A stretch of DNA of 64,000 bases from an uncultured Halobacteriovorax sp. (GCA_913061265.1 CAJXVS010000004.1:62001-126000); one strand, 5' to 3'; shown: positions 1 through 9,123, counted from the first letter of the stretch. Numbers and translations: made by a program. The notes: generated by a model from the sequence alone, not told the origin.

Positions 1-528
1 TGTTGAAAGGAATCTTAGAATGGGGGAAACAAAGAATAATAAAAAAATTATCCATTTATAACGATTCATTTTTTTAATCAGAACATAGGAGAAAAAAGGA
101 AAGATTAAATAGAAATGCTCTTCCACACATAGAGACCAAGAAGGAGTGAACAAGAAAAGCCCCGTATAATTTTGGATAAAAAGAAGGTAGGGCCAAATAA
201 CAGTTTCTCGCCCTTGGACGAAGTGACTAATAAAAAAGTAAATAGTTAGTATTAGGAAGTAACTTGGTAAGATCCTAAAGGCCCTTTTTATAAAGAAAAT
301 TTTAAATTCTTTTTTAACTTCTTTTGATTTTAAGGCGCTAAACCACTGGGATGAAATAAGAAAACCGCTTATAACGAAAAAGAGGTCTACACCTGTCCAC
401 CCGAGGTTTTGAATCTTTAAGAGCCATGTAGGTAAGAAGCTTAAATCCCCCGTATAATGTGAATAAACCACAAATATAATAGCGAAGCTTCTCAGGAAAT
501 CGAGGCCAACTTTTCTTTCTTTAATCAT
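1..528 (-). CDS. Acyltransferase 3 (OafA/YrhL) family membrane protein, partial
   Basis: Only the N-terminal ~176 residues are present; the gene runs off the left edge of the window. The ATG at 528 opens a hydrophobic stretch containing GLDFLRSFAIIFVVYSHY. It is followed by the family signature GWTGVDLFFVISGFL near residues 43-57 and PSWSLCVEEHFYLIFPF near residues 119-135, both standard for the acyltransferase 3 family. Members are inner-membrane enzymes that move acyl groups from a cytoplasmic donor onto sugars of LPS, peptidoglycan or other envelope glycans. The His in the first segment fits the expected catalytic position. The substrate cannot be told from this fragment. Confidence 0.85.
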   Translation of the reverse strand, partial: MIKERKVGLDFLRSFAIIFVVYSHYTGDLSFLPTWLLKIQNLGWTGVDLFFVISGFLISSQWFSALKSKEVKKEFKIFFIKRAFRILPSYFLILTIYFFISHFVQGRETVIWPYLLFIQNYTGLFLFTPSWSLCVEEHFYLIFPFFSYVLIKKMNRYKWIIFLLFFVSPILRFLST

Positions 529-589
529 GTAAAGATTATGACGACTGTTAAGATACTAATCAAGTACCGGTAGAGTAAAGATTAATGGA

Positions 590-1411
590 CTAATGAAAGT
601 TAGTACTCGGTCTTAAGAATCCTTCTTTAAGAAACTTAGCTTTTGAATGAAATGAAACCAGTAAGCTAAGTCTTTCAGATTCAGGGGTCATCCTCCCACC
701 ACAGTGTAAAACATGCCCTGGATCAAACATTAAGATCGTTCCTGAAGGACCAGATCCATTTTGAACGTCGTAGCCTTCTATTACGTCAGAGATGACCTTG
801 TCTTCTAACATTTCAGCCCCCCAGGTTTTCCTTTTTGAGAGAAACTCATCTGTTTTTTTCTTATCAATAAGTAAACTCTCACCAGATCCTTTAGGCATAT
901 CTATGACATTTATAAAAAAATGAAGTGACCTAAAATCTCCTCTATCTAGATGAAATTGAGGGTAGCCTGATTTTTTAAAATTTGGCCACGCCCACCACAG
1001 CTCAATAACGCTGAGGTAGCCTGAGCCTCCTATATAGTCTTCAGCAATTTTTGCTAATCCAGATTCCTTTATAAACTCATTGATAAAGCCTGAGTCTACA
1101 AGTTCCTTGCTCCTAGCGACATATCGAGTCTGCTTACTTTTACAACGCTCTTCCTCAGAGTCCTTTAATTTTAAAAGCTCTGAACGAGTATTTTCCCAAG
1201 AAGAATCGCCCATTATCTTATTAAGGTCTCCAGTATAGAAACCTTCAGTAAGAATTTTTTTAGTGATATCGGTCTTCTTATTTTTTTGACGAAAAAGACA
1301 ATTAAAAACATAACGAGGTTCTTTCATAAAGCTTTTTATCAAACACCAGTGCTTGTAGTTAATGGAGCTATATATAAATTTTCTAAGAGAGTTTTTAATT
1401 CTTACTTTCAT
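590..1411 (-). CDS. Putative 2OG-Fe(II) dioxygenase, PhyH-like
   Basis: A 273-residue protein that looks like a non-haem iron, 2-oxoglutarate-dependent oxygenase of the phytanoyl-CoA hydroxylase type. The facial triad is visible: HLD at residues 154-156 and a distal His in PGHVLHCGGR (H236), followed about 11 residues later by an Arg (R247) that could bind 2-oxoglutarate. There is no signal peptide, so it should be cytoplasmic. The substrate is unknown. It stands alone, with about 60 bp to the acyltransferase gene downstream and about 150 bp of AT-rich noncoding DNA upstream. A second, clearly different PhyH-like gene lies near 10.1-10.8 kb. Confidence 0.65.
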   Translation of the reverse strand: MKVRIKNSLRKFIYSSINYKHWCLIKSFMKEPRYVFNCLFRQKNKKTDITKKILTEGFYTGDLNKIMGDSSWENTRSELLKLKDSEEERCKSKQTRYVARSKELVDSGFINEFIKESGLAKIAEDYIGGSGYLSVIELWWAWPNFKKSGYPQFHLDRGDFRSLHFFINVIDMPKGSGESLLIDKKKTDEFLSKRKTWGAEMLEDKVISDVIEGYDVQNGSGPSGTILMFDPGHVLHCGGRMTPESERLSLLVSFHSKAKFLKEGFLRPSTNFH

Positions 1412-1568
1412 ATTGATTTTTCTTTCACGTAAATATTAAATTTCACTTCCAGCTGTAAAAATAGCAATAATTTATTGTTTAATACATAAAAAAAGTAAAA
1501 ATTCACCTTTCGCTAACTGAATAAAACCATTTGTCGTTCATTTTTTGGAATAGAAGGAAAAAAGACTT

Positions 1569-2369
1569 CTAACGATTGAACCAACAGGCTGGTCTAAGCT
1601 CTTCACCATCTAGAAGTGGATAAGGCGCTAAAGCAGCCGCCAAGAAAGTATCAAGCCTGCATTGGATAGTGGGATAGCTATTAAAAAGGGTCTCTGCCAC
1701 TATTAACTCTGATGGCGTTTCAAAGGAATACTCTTGCTCTGGGTTTAAGAAAGTAAAGACGCTCGCAAGGTCTTGAGCGGCCTTAGTTATTTCAAAACAG
1801 ACTCCCCTCTCTTTTTCATCAGCGAACTGCTCAAAGCATTTTGAGGCGGCGACGGCATCAAGGCCAGTCACCTCTTCTTGGATATTATAAAAGTTTATAT
1901 ATTTCTTCATGCAGGTTGAAGCTGCAAAGAAGTCAGACTGACCTTCGGCGCTCATATTCACGCTCTGCCCTGGTAGGTGATAGGGGCTGCCACCAATGAC
2001 GTGACCTATTTCGTGACAAACCGTAAGAGCGAGGGCGCGGTCTGTCATGCCAGGAATGCGGGCGAAGCCGCCCCAGAAATTAATAGTAAAGGCCTTGTCT
2101 GTTTCAAAGGCCCAAGCTGACATATAGGGAACCTTCCAATCAACGATACCAAGTTCTAGCTTTCGATCCATTTCATTATTAGCGTAAAGGGCAAAGACTT
2201 TTGAGATCACTTCGTAAAAAGAGACCTCAGTGACTTCAGAGCCTAGATCTTCATCTACTTCTATCGCCCAAGAGTTTCTCTGCTTATCTGAATCAATAAG
2301 AAGTGGAGCGGTATCCGCAACTGCGTTAAGGCTTAGAAAAAGGAAGATAATGGCTATTGTCTTATGCAT
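1569..2369 (-). CDS. Exported HExxH putative metallopeptidase
   Basis: A 266-residue protein with an N-terminal hydrophobic signal peptide (about residues 1-18, ending near AVADT). It carries a zinc-peptidase-like motif, VCHEIGHVIGG, at residues 117-127. A further His lies 12 residues after the first His rather than 10 as in metzincins, so it is not a standard metzincin. A downstream AEGQSDFFAAS segment offers an acidic residue that could be the third ligand. Several Cys residues suggest disulfides in the envelope. I do not recognise a named family. Secretion and proteolysis are inferences from the signal peptide and HExxH. No good SD precedes the start. Confidence 0.55.
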   Translation of the reverse strand: MHKTIAIIFLFLSLNAVADTAPLLIDSDKQRNSWAIEVDEDLGSEVTEVSFYEVISKVFALYANNEMDRKLELGIVDWKVPYMSAWAFETDKAFTINFWGGFARIPGMTDRALALTVCHEIGHVIGGSPYHLPGQSVNMSAEGQSDFFAASTCMKKYINFYNIQEEVTGLDAVAASKCFEQFADEKERGVCFEITKAAQDLASVFTFLNPEQEYSFETPSELIVAETLFNSYPTIQCRLDTFLAAALAPYPLLDGEELRPACWFNR

Positions 2370-2455
2370 CTAGATGAAATTACGACTCTAGTGCCCTTTA
2401 GACAATCTCATTGAAAACATTTCATTAGAGCAAGTAACCAGGTACCTAAAGGGGC

Positions 2456-3661
2456 TTAAAGCCCATCAGGAAGTGATTCACTTACACATTGAAAGAGCTT
2501 CTTCATATTAGAGCCCGTCGAGTTTTGAAGCGGCCCAAAATGATTATAGGCCCAGCCTGCATAGAAGTGAGGCGTTACGCATCTATTCGTTCCAGACTTT
2601 AAGCCTGAGCTAGCTTTGTTATTTGGATGAGTATGTTTTGTTGAACGGGTGTTAACCTGAATGGAGAAAGTTTGTAGTAATTTATTCACTCCGCAAAAGG
2701 CGTTGAATCTTTGATGACTACTTCCAAGAAGCTTAATAAGCGAGTCCTTTGAGGTCGCGCTTGTTGAGCAAGTTGGATAATCCTGATTCCATTGTTTTAA
2801 ACAAGGGTTGATATTTCCGCTGGCCTTTGGTGTGAATTGAAAGAGACCAATATTCAGACGGCTTGAAGCTGGCTGATAAGGATCGTTATAAAACTTAACT
2901 CCCGCTGGTTTTCTATAACCACTTGGGGCTTCTGAGTTTGCGACACTTTTTGAGGAAGAGCTATCCGCCGTGCTTAAGGATTCTGTATAAGCGAGGCATC
3001 CAAAAAAGGCTCCCCAATGTCTTTCTAGTTTTATCTTTTCTGCTGAGTCTCCCTTTAAATAACCCGTTCGGTATTGGTTATGAAGCCTGGCAAATTTATT
3101 GGCCTTAGCGATCGTAGCGCTATCTGCTACCTTTTTTACAGTCTTACGTAGACTTGAACTAGTTACCTCGCAAAGCGGGTGGCTAAAAAGACCTACGTCT
3201 GTATGACTTGAGAGATCACCCGAAGTAGCGTAGTAGCTTGCGATACTTTGAATGGTTACTTTTCTAGCATTCGATTGCTCTCTAATAAAAAAAGCAATGG
3301 TATCAGTAAAGCGGTCTTGATTTTCAAAGTCTTCATGACAACTATCGGCCACAGTTTCAACTTCGTTGTCACGAACCTCTAAGAGCTCACTTTGAGATTG
3401 AGAGTCATCTACCCATCGACCAACGTAAGTGGCCACTTCTTCAAAGACATCTGTTTCTGAAGTTGGAATGGGCTCTGTTGGAGTTGTATCCCCTACTTCG
3501 TCAGGAAGATCAGGCTGATCTCCTAAGTCGTCTTGTGCAGGGGAACATTCTTTTGAATCCGTATCTGCAGATTCTGAAGAGCAGTTCTCGCCTTGGTCTT
3601 CCACACAAGAAGAAAGGAGGAGTAAAGTAGTAAAGATTAGGGCGTAAGTTATATTTTTCAT
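2456..3661 (-). CDS. Lipoprotein with lysozyme/transglycosylase-like C-terminal region
   Basis: The start is placed at the ATG at 3661, six codons inside a longer frame, because this puts a typical lipoprotein signal (hydrophobic run, then LLLLSSC lipobox) at the N-terminus; the protein is 401 residues. An acidic, low-complexity linker follows the lipidated Cys. The C-terminal half contains FFGCLAYTESLS and, further on, RLNIGLFQFTP, spaced like the catalytic-Glu (ES) and GLxQ motifs of SLT-type lytic transglycosylases. Six or more Cys suggest disulfides. Role as a peptidoglycan-acting or peptidoglycan-binding lipoprotein is inferred. It is monocistronic with no clear terminator. Confidence 0.5.
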   Translation of the reverse strand: MKNITYALIFTTLLLLSSCVEDQGENCSSESADTDSKECSPAQDDLGDQPDLPDEVGDTTPTEPIPTSETDVFEEVATYVGRWVDDSQSQSELLEVRDNEVETVADSCHEDFENQDRFTDTIAFFIREQSNARKVTIQSIASYYATSGDLSSHTDVGLFSHPLCEVTSSSLRKTVKKVADSATIAKANKFARLHNQYRTGYLKGDSAEKIKLERHWGAFFGCLAYTESLSTADSSSSKSVANSEAPSGYRKPAGVKFYNDPYQPASSRLNIGLFQFTPKASGNINPCLKQWNQDYPTCSTSATSKDSLIKLLGSSHQRFNAFCGVNKLLQTFSIQVNTRSTKHTHPNNKASSGLKSGTNRCVTPHFYAGWAYNHFGPLQNSTGSNMKKLFQCVSESLPDGL

Positions 3662-3935
3662 AACTAACACTTCGGGCACTCAGTATTATTTCTGAGAAAT
3701 GGATATTTGAACAAAAAAGACAGGAATGCCCTTCCTCTCAGGTACTTACCTATTCCATATTAAGGCTCTTTCTTTTGGTAAATTCAGGCCTTTAGCCATA
3801 GTTAACCTAACTTATCCCCTTCACCATGACTCAATAACTTTAGGTGACGAAAATAAAACTAGTACTAATTTCATTGAGCTAGAGAGTCTTTCTTTAGATG
3901 TTAGGTTGCCTTTAATTACTAACTTTGGAGGAAAT

Positions 3936-4211
3936 ATGAAAAAACTATTATTAGCCGCGACTATTTTAACTTGTACTAATCTTTTTGCTTCAACTGCTGA
4001 CATGACTAACCTAAATTTCCCTTCTGAAAGTGGATGGGCCATTGCTATGACTGAAAAAGCTTGTAACGTAGATCTTCCCTCAACAAGCGTTGGAAGAATC
4101 ACTGAAGTTGAAGGCGGAGTTGTCTACCTTGTAGAGAACCAAGAAGGCGATCTTTTAGCTAAAGCATATGCTAGATCAACAAGTATCTTTGCTAAAAAAG
4201 AATGTTTATAA
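3936..4211 (+). CDS. Small exported protein, unknown function
   Basis: A 91-residue protein. The ATG at 3936 is chosen over an upstream in-frame start because it has a good SD (GGAGG, 5-nt gap) and begins with a clean signal peptide (MKKLLLAATILTCTNLFAS). The roughly 70-residue mature part has two Cys and no family I recognise. A strong intrinsic terminator follows directly, so it is a single-gene transcript. The 270 bp upstream holds no convincing gene. Confidence 0.6.
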   Translation: MKKLLLAATILTCTNLFASTADMTNLNFPSESGWAIAMTEKACNVDLPSTSVGRITEVEGGVVYLVENQEGDLLAKAYARSTSIFAKKECL

Positions 4212-4220
4212 TTTAATATC

Positions 4221-4252
4221 CGTGCACCCTTTCATGGGTGCACGTTCTTTTT
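4221..4252 (+). terminator. Rho-independent terminator
   Basis: Perfect 9-bp stem CGTGCACCC / GGGTGCACG with a 6-nt loop (4221-4244), followed by TTCTTTTT. It ends the transcript of the small exported protein and insulates the following acyl-carrier cassette. Confidence 0.9.
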
Positions 4253-4275
4253 AGTCAACTACCCCTCTTTTAGTT

Positions 4276-4302
4276 TTGTTTAATCCACTCAGAGTATATA
4301 AT
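4276..4302 (+). promoter_or_regulatory. Candidate promoter of the acyl-carrier/MBOAT cassette
   Basis: A perfect -10 element TATAAT lies at 4297-4302, with a weak -35-like TTGTTT at 4276-4281 (short, 15-bp spacer). Transcription would start near 4309, just upstream of the GTG start at 4326. This argues against the in-frame TTG at 4302, which lies inside the -10 element. Inferred from sequence only. Confidence 0.45.
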
Positions 4303-4325
4303 TGATCCATACAAGGATCATTTAC

Positions 4326-4568
4326 GTGAATCAAGACGAAATTATAAATTCTCTCAATAAAGTTTTTACTGAACTCTTTGATGAAGAGATCGAACTTAGT
4401 ATTGAAACCACGGCAGATGATGTTGATGATTGGGATTCTCTTAATCATATGAACTTGATCTTAAAGATTGAAGAAGTCTTTGAAGTTAAGTTTTCAAACA
4501 AGCAGGTGGCGGGTCTTCAAAATATTGGAGATTTGGTTAGCCTAATAATCGAAAAGAAAAAATCATGA
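4326..4568 (+). CDS. Acyl carrier protein (DltC-like position)
   Basis: An 80-residue carrier protein. The phosphopantetheine attachment motif is WDSLNHMN, with the serine at about residue 38, surrounded by the usual acidic helices. The GTG at 4326 is preferred over a TTG 24 bp upstream: AAGGA sits 9 nt before it, 80 residues is the normal carrier length, and the -10 box overlaps the TTG. It would carry an activated acyl or aminoacyl group as a thioester. It opens a six-gene cassette and overlaps the next gene by 4 nt (ATGA). Because an AMP ligase, SGNH protein and MBOAT follow, it most likely serves envelope acylation rather than fatty-acid synthesis. Confidence 0.85.
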   Translation: MNQDEIINSLNKVFTELFDEEIELSIETTADDVDDWDSLNHMNLILKIEEVFEVKFSNKQVAGLQNIGDLVSLIIEKKKS

Positions 4569-5539
4569 ATGATGCTGATTTTCAAAAAGGGGCTCATACC
4601 CTCTTATTAACTTGTGGCCAATTACTAAAGACAGAAATGGCCTTGATCCTAACTGATGGAGCGACTAAAGAAGTTGGCGAGATCCTTGAAGCCTTTGCTA
4701 TCAAGCATGATTTAAAAGTGAAGCATATCTTAATTGACTCCCTTGAGATTCACGGAAAAGAGCCAGATGAGACTATAGCTAAAGAGATGCTGGATTATGA
4801 TTTGATCCTAGGTCTTACTAGTTATTCCATGGCCCATACTCAGGCCAGAAAGGCCGCGACGGATAAAGGTGCTCGTTACTTAAGCCTTCCTGATTATGAC
4901 TTATCCGTCTTAGCCTCTCCCGCTCTTCAAGCTGACTTTGAGGCTCAAGAAAAAGTGGCCGCAAAGATCTCTTCAATCTTAGAAGGGGCCTCAAGCGCTG
5001 TTGTCGAATCCGCTCTTGGGACTAAATTAAATTTAGATTTGAGAACGAGGCCGGCCAATAATTGTGTTGGGATCTTAAGAGAGAAAGGAAGCTTGTCCTC
5101 TCCTCCAGATATGGAAGTCAATATAGCACCCATAGAAAATGGCAGTCATGGAAAGGTTTGTATTGATGGAAGTATTCCTCATCCTCTCTTTGGCGTTTTA
5201 GAGAAGCCTGTTTACCTTATTGTTGAAAATGGTGCGATCACTTCCTTTGAGAGTGAAGATAAGAAACTTGTTGATGACTTAAATACTTTATTTGATAAGT
5301 TTCCTGCTAACGCTAAGATCTTAGCTGAGTTTGGTATTGGACTTAACCCAAAAGCAAAACTATGCGGAAGGATGCTTGAAGATGAAGGCTGCCTTGGAAC
5401 CATTCATTTTGGATTTGGCTCTAACGCTACTATTGGTGGGATGAACTCTGTTTCCTTTCATGTCGATTTTATCATGAGACACGCGACTATAATCATAGAT
5501 GATCAAAAGATCATGGAAGATGGAAAGCTTCTTATTTAA
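4565..5539 (+). CDS. M29 aminopeptidase-like metalloprotein in acylation cassette
   Basis: A 324-residue protein resembling leucyl aminopeptidase / aminopeptidase T (peptidase family M29). The C-terminal metal-site pattern is present: Glu in LAEFGIGLN (about residue 252), Glu in MLEDEGCLGTIHFGFG, His in the same block (about 280) and the HVD pair near 298-300. The 4-nt overlap with the carrier-protein gene and direct abutment to the ligase gene (stop TAA then ATG) show translational coupling, so it belongs to the cassette. Family members remove N-terminal amino acids or, in relatives such as NicX, do other metal chemistry. A role in supplying or recycling an aminoacyl substrate is only a guess. 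No signal peptide: cytoplasmic. Confidence 0.75.
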   Translation: MNDADFQKGAHTLLLTCGQLLKTEMALILTDGATKEVGEILEAFAIKHDLKVKHILIDSLEIHGKEPDETIAKEMLDYDLILGLTSYSMAHTQARKAATDKGARYLSLPDYDLSVLASPALQADFEAQEKVAAKISSILEGASSAVVESALGTKLNLDLRTRPANNCVGILREKGSLSSPPDMEVNIAPIENGSHGKVCIDGSIPHPLFGVLEKPVYLIVENGAITSFESEDKKLVDDLNTLFDKFPANAKILAEFGIGLNPKAKLCGRMLEDEGCLGTIHFGFGSNATIGGMNSVSFHVDFIMRHATIIIDDQKIMEDGKLLI

Positions 5540-6991
5540 ATGACAAATCATCCCTTTCTCAACCACTTTAATAGTAAGAAGAAGTCCTTTAGTTTAAAAG
5601 AATTGAGCACAGGCAAAGAGTTTACAAGCCTTGAGTTACTAGAGAGTTCAAGAGTTCTTGCTACTGCTTTAGCATCGAGTTTTAAGATCGGTAGAGCAGA
5701 CTTGGTTGTGACTTATTTTGATAACCGTCATGAATCAATCCTAATTAACTTAGCTCTTATGCACTTAGGGGCGATCATTGTCCCCATCAATCCAGATTTT
5801 CGAGAATCAGATATAAAGGCGATAACCTCTCAGTTTGATTGTAGGCACTATTTATTCTTTCCAGAAAATAAGATGGAAAGGGAGCCTGCTCATTGCCTAG
5901 ACGAAGACTTCTTCTCTAAGGCAAAAAAGGAACTTCCGATTGAAAAGATCTTCCAATCGATTGATCTTCCCTACTTTCAGATTGTCTATTCATCAGGAAG
6001 TTCAGGTATCCCTAAGGGAATCCCTGTTAATTTTGATAAGCTCTATCAAAATGCCGTAGCTTTCTCAAAGAGTCATGGCATAACAAGTGATATAAGAATG
6101 TATAATATACTTCCTCTAGCCTATCTTGGCGGTTGGTATAATATGTTCTTAATTCCTTTTATCAACGAAGGAAGCATCATCCTTGACTCGCCCTTTGGAT
6201 CAAAGAATCTTTATAGTTTTTGGCAGACCATTCTTGATGAATCTATCAATTCGATTTGGCTAAACCCCATGATGATGTCTATGCTGACTAAGGTTGGCCT
6301 TGATGAGGATATCTCTACGGAAAGAGTTTCTAAGCAAATCAAATGGGGCTTCGTAGGTATGGCCCCTCTAAACTCTGTCACCCACAGTCAGTTTAAGAAG
6401 TCTTTTGAAATTGATCTTCTTGAGAACTATGGTTTAAGTGAAACCTTCTTTTTAAGCAGCATTATCGAAAGTACAAAAGAGGCCAAGGGCTCTCTAGGTG
6501 AAGTCATTGAAGGGATTGAAATAAAGATCATTGATGGAGAGATCTTAGTTAAGTCTCCCTTTATGTTTGATCATTATTTTAAGAACCCTACTCAAAGCGC
6601 AGAATCTTTTCAAGATGGCTACTTTAAGACCGGTGATATCGGTAAGGTCGATGAGGCCAATAGGCTCTACATCCTAGGGAGAAAGAAGAACATCATCATC
6701 CGTGGCGGAATAAATATTTCTCCAAAAGAAGTAGAAGCACAAATACTAGAGATCCCCGAGATTCAAGAAGTTGTGATCTTAGGTTTTGAGCATGAATACT
6801 ACGGAGAATGCTTAGGTTGTTTAATCAAAGTTAAAGATGAGAAACTAACTCTCAAAGAAGTTAAGAAAAAGTTAAAGAATGTACTCTCTTCTATAAAGGT
6901 TCCAGATAAGATCCTTTTGGTGGATGAGTTTCCAATAAATGCTTCCGGCAAGTTTGATCTTGTCGCTATAAAAAAGATGTTTGATGAATAA
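5540..6991 (+). CDS. AMP-forming acyl/aminoacyl ligase (ANL superfamily, DltA-like position)
   Basis: A 483-residue ANL-superfamily adenylating enzyme. Motifs in order: P-loop YSSGSSGIPKG (about residues 149-159), NYGLSET (about 295), TGDIG (about 364), hinge region GRKKNIIIRGG (about 380) and the catalytic Lys in NASGKFD (about 467). It would activate a carboxylate with ATP and load it on the carrier protein made two genes upstream. Length and motif set fit both acyl-CoA synthetases and DltA-type enzymes; the acid-binding pocket cannot be read without a structure model. Starts immediately after the M29-like gene; the next gene starts inside its last codons. Confidence 0.85.
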   Translation: MTNHPFLNHFNSKKKSFSLKELSTGKEFTSLELLESSRVLATALASSFKIGRADLVVTYFDNRHESILINLALMHLGAIIVPINPDFRESDIKAITSQFDCRHYLFFPENKMEREPAHCLDEDFFSKAKKELPIEKIFQSIDLPYFQIVYSSGSSGIPKGIPVNFDKLYQNAVAFSKSHGITSDIRMYNILPLAYLGGWYNMFLIPFINEGSIILDSPFGSKNLYSFWQTILDESINSIWLNPMMMSMLTKVGLDEDISTERVSKQIKWGFVGMAPLNSVTHSQFKKSFEIDLLENYGLSETFFLSSIIESTKEAKGSLGEVIEGIEIKIIDGEILVKSPFMFDHYFKNPTQSAESFQDGYFKTGDIGKVDEANRLYILGRKKNIIIRGGINISPKEVEAQILEIPEIQEVVILGFEHEYYGECLGCLIKVKDEKLTLKEVKKKLKNVLSSIKVPDKILLVDEFPINASGKFDLVAIKKMFDE

Positions 6992-7931
6992 AGAATCCCA
7001 TAAGTCTTTATTAATTTCCTCACTCGGGCTTTGTCTTTTAACTAGCATCTTCTTTCTTACCTATCAATATCACAACAATAAAAATCATAAGATCAATTAT
7101 ATTAATAATAGTTATCTAAACTTAGACAACCACCTCTACTTTTCATCAGCTTCTAAGAATAAAACGATTCTCTTAGGAAGTAGCGCTGCTAGTGGAAATA
7201 ATATTCCCGTATCCACTACAATCGTGGATTTTATGAATAGCCTAGATACTGAAAAAGAATCATTCTTTAATATGGGCCTTATGGAAGCCACTCTCATTGA
7301 TTCAATGGCCATCCTTGCAGATCTTAAGGCCGATCCTCCTAAAAGAATCATTTACGCTTTTAACCCTGGTAATTTTAGAAGCCTCTATGGAAACTATAGT
7401 CTTAAGAACTCAAGGGCCCTACTCCCTTTTCTCCCTTCAGAGGTTAGGAAGGCTTTAGAAGATCAGGCCAAGAGAATGATCAATGGCCCTCTTGATGACT
7501 TACTAGGAATCTTAAACCTGCCTTCACCATTATTATTAAAGACCGCCACAGCTCTTTATCATCTTCGTTTAAAGCTCTTTGGTCCTCAGTTTAATAAGAA
7601 TTTCTTTCAACTAAGAAGTTCAGCTGTCTATGACTTTAAAAGCATGGCCATGCAACTAGATCTCTTAATGAAGTTATCTGAGAGTATGGGATCAACTCTC
7701 TCTTTTTACTTCGAGCCCATCAACTTTATCGATAATGAGGATAAAGAGAAGTACAGAGAACTTGCTCATCAGACTAAGAACTATTTAAAAAAACGGGGTT
7801 ATCACTTTAAGGACTATTCGGAGTTCTTTAGAAAAGACCCTGAGTACTTTCTCGACTTTGTTCACTTGACTCCTAAAGGTAACTCCCTTTTGGCCAATGA
7901 GCTATTTAAGGAGCTAGAAAATGCCCTTTAA
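6984..7931 (+). CDS. Membrane-anchored SGNH/GDSL-like protein (DltD-like position)
   Basis: A 315-residue protein with one N-terminal membrane segment (about residues 7-27), leaving the rest in the periplasm. SGNH hallmarks are visible: block I TILLGSSAASGN (Ser near residue 64) and block V DFVHLTPKGN near the C-terminus (Asp/His near 290-293). This anchor-plus-SGNH arrangement is that of DltD and of AlgJ/AlgX-like acyl-transfer partners. The ATG at 6984 lies inside the end of the ligase gene. It likely works with the MBOAT encoded next, which overlaps its last 11 nt. Acyl transfer at the membrane surface is inferred from family and context. Confidence 0.75.
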   Translation: MNKESHKSLLISSLGLCLLTSIFFLTYQYHNNKNHKINYINNSYLNLDNHLYFSSASKNKTILLGSSAASGNNIPVSTTIVDFMNSLDTEKESFFNMGLMEATLIDSMAILADLKADPPKRIIYAFNPGNFRSLYGNYSLKNSRALLPFLPSEVRKALEDQAKRMINGPLDDLLGILNLPSPLLLKTATALYHLRLKLFGPQFNKNFFQLRSSAVYDFKSMAMQLDLLMKLSESMGSTLSFYFEPINFIDNEDKEKYRELAHQTKNYLKKRGYHFKDYSEFFRKDPEYFLDFVHLTPKGNSLLANELFKELENAL

Positions 7932-9123
7932 TAGTTTAAGCTTCTACCTTTTTGTTTTTTCGGTTTATCTTTTTTCAAAGATCTTTAAACTAAAAAAAGT
8001 GAATGCGGCCTTCCTTTTAACGCTTATAGGAACACCCCTTTATTTTATCTACGCTAAGAAGCATTTTATCATCCTTCTCGCCCTCGTTGGCCTGGCCTGT
8101 GTTCTCGTCTCGTGGATCTATAAAAAGAAAAGTAAGCTCGCTCTTATCTCTTCTCTTCTTATGGCCCTCATACCTTTTCTCTTTTTCAGGTATAGCTTAG
8201 TATCAAATGCCTTTATCGAACTGATTCCCTTTGTGAGTACTTTGAAAAGACCTGCCATCTTTTTAGGCATGGCCTTTCTCTTTTTAAGAATAGTCTCTTT
8301 ATTCACAGATACATTAGAAGACGAAGAGAAGCCAAGCATCAAAGAAATCTTTTGTTACCTCCTCTACTTTCCAAGCTTTATATCAGGCCCTCTAGAGAGG
8401 ATGGAAGACTTTAGAGAAAAACTAAATACGGAGTATGACTATAATCTTGAAGATCTTTTTGAGGGTGTCTACCGTATTATAAAAGGCTCTTTTAAGAAGG
8501 TTGTCATTGGAAATACACTTCTCAATCTAAGTGTTAGTAATCTTTCTATGGAGAATCTTTCACAGGTTCCAAGCCTCTATTTAGTCCTTAGCCTTTATCT
8601 TTATACCTTAACCATTTACTTTGATTTCTCAGGCTACTCAGACATAGCCATTGGTATAGGGCGCATCTTTGGGGTTAAGATTCCAGAGAACTTTGGCGCT
8701 CCCTTTAAGGCACGAAACATTCAAGAGTTCTGGAATAATTGGCATATTAGCTTTATGCATTGGCTGCGGGATTATCTTTATTACCCCTTCTATCGCCTCC
8801 TGCATAAACTCAAGATTAGAGCGACTAGCCTACTCATGGGAGGCAGTTTTCTCATTACCTTTACCATCGCCGGTCTATGGCATGGAGACAGTCTTAAATA
8901 CCTTTATACGGGGCTATATTACGGAGTCTGCTTTGCTTTCTGGGTCGCCTATAAGTCACTCTTAGAAGAGAAATTAGGAAAGAAAGAAGTTAAGAATAAG
9001 TATCTTAAAAGTAATGCGATTAGATACCTTGCTATCTTTATCACTCTAAATATCTATACTTTTAGTTTGATTTTTTATGTTGAAGCCTATGCACTAGTGG
9101 AGGAACTATGGAACCGAATCTAA
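7921..9123 (+). CDS. MBOAT membrane-bound O-acyltransferase (DltB/AlgI type)
   Basis: A 400-residue polytopic membrane protein of the MBOAT family. Diagnostic segments: FPSFISGPLERM, the re-entrant region ending in FKARNIQEFWNNWHISF (about residues 263-275), HWLRDYLYYPFY, and AGLWHG near residue 317, whose His is the usual catalytic residue. DltB and AlgI are the well-known relatives; they pass acyl groups across or at the membrane to a cell-envelope polymer. It overlaps the SGNH gene by 11 nt, and its 3' end overlaps a small downstream membrane-peptide gene by 16 nt, so all are probably one translational unit. Confidence 0.9.
   Translation: MPFNSLSFYLFVFSVYLFSKIFKLKKVNAAFLLTLIGTPLYFIYAKKHFIILLALVGLACVLVSWIYKKKSKLALISSLLMALIPFLFFRYSLVSNAFIELIPFVSTLKRPAIFLGMAFLFLRIVSLFTDTLEDEEKPSIKEIFCYLLYFPSFISGPLERMEDFREKLNTEYDYNLEDLFEGVYRIIKGSFKKVVIGNTLLNLSVSNLSMENLSQVPSLYLVLSLYLYTLTIYFDFSGYSDIAIGIGRIFGVKIPENFGAPFKARNIQEFWNNWHISFMHWLRDYLYYPFYRLLHKLKIRATSLLMGGSFLITFTIAGLWHGDSLKYLYTGLYYGVCFAFWVAYKSLLEEKLGKKEVKNKYLKSNAIRYLAIFITLNIYTFSLIFYVEAYALVEELWNRI

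Noticed and set aside
3726-3935. N-terminal extension of the small exported protein
   Set aside because: The inner ATG at 3936 has GGAGG and a signal peptide; the extension has neither.
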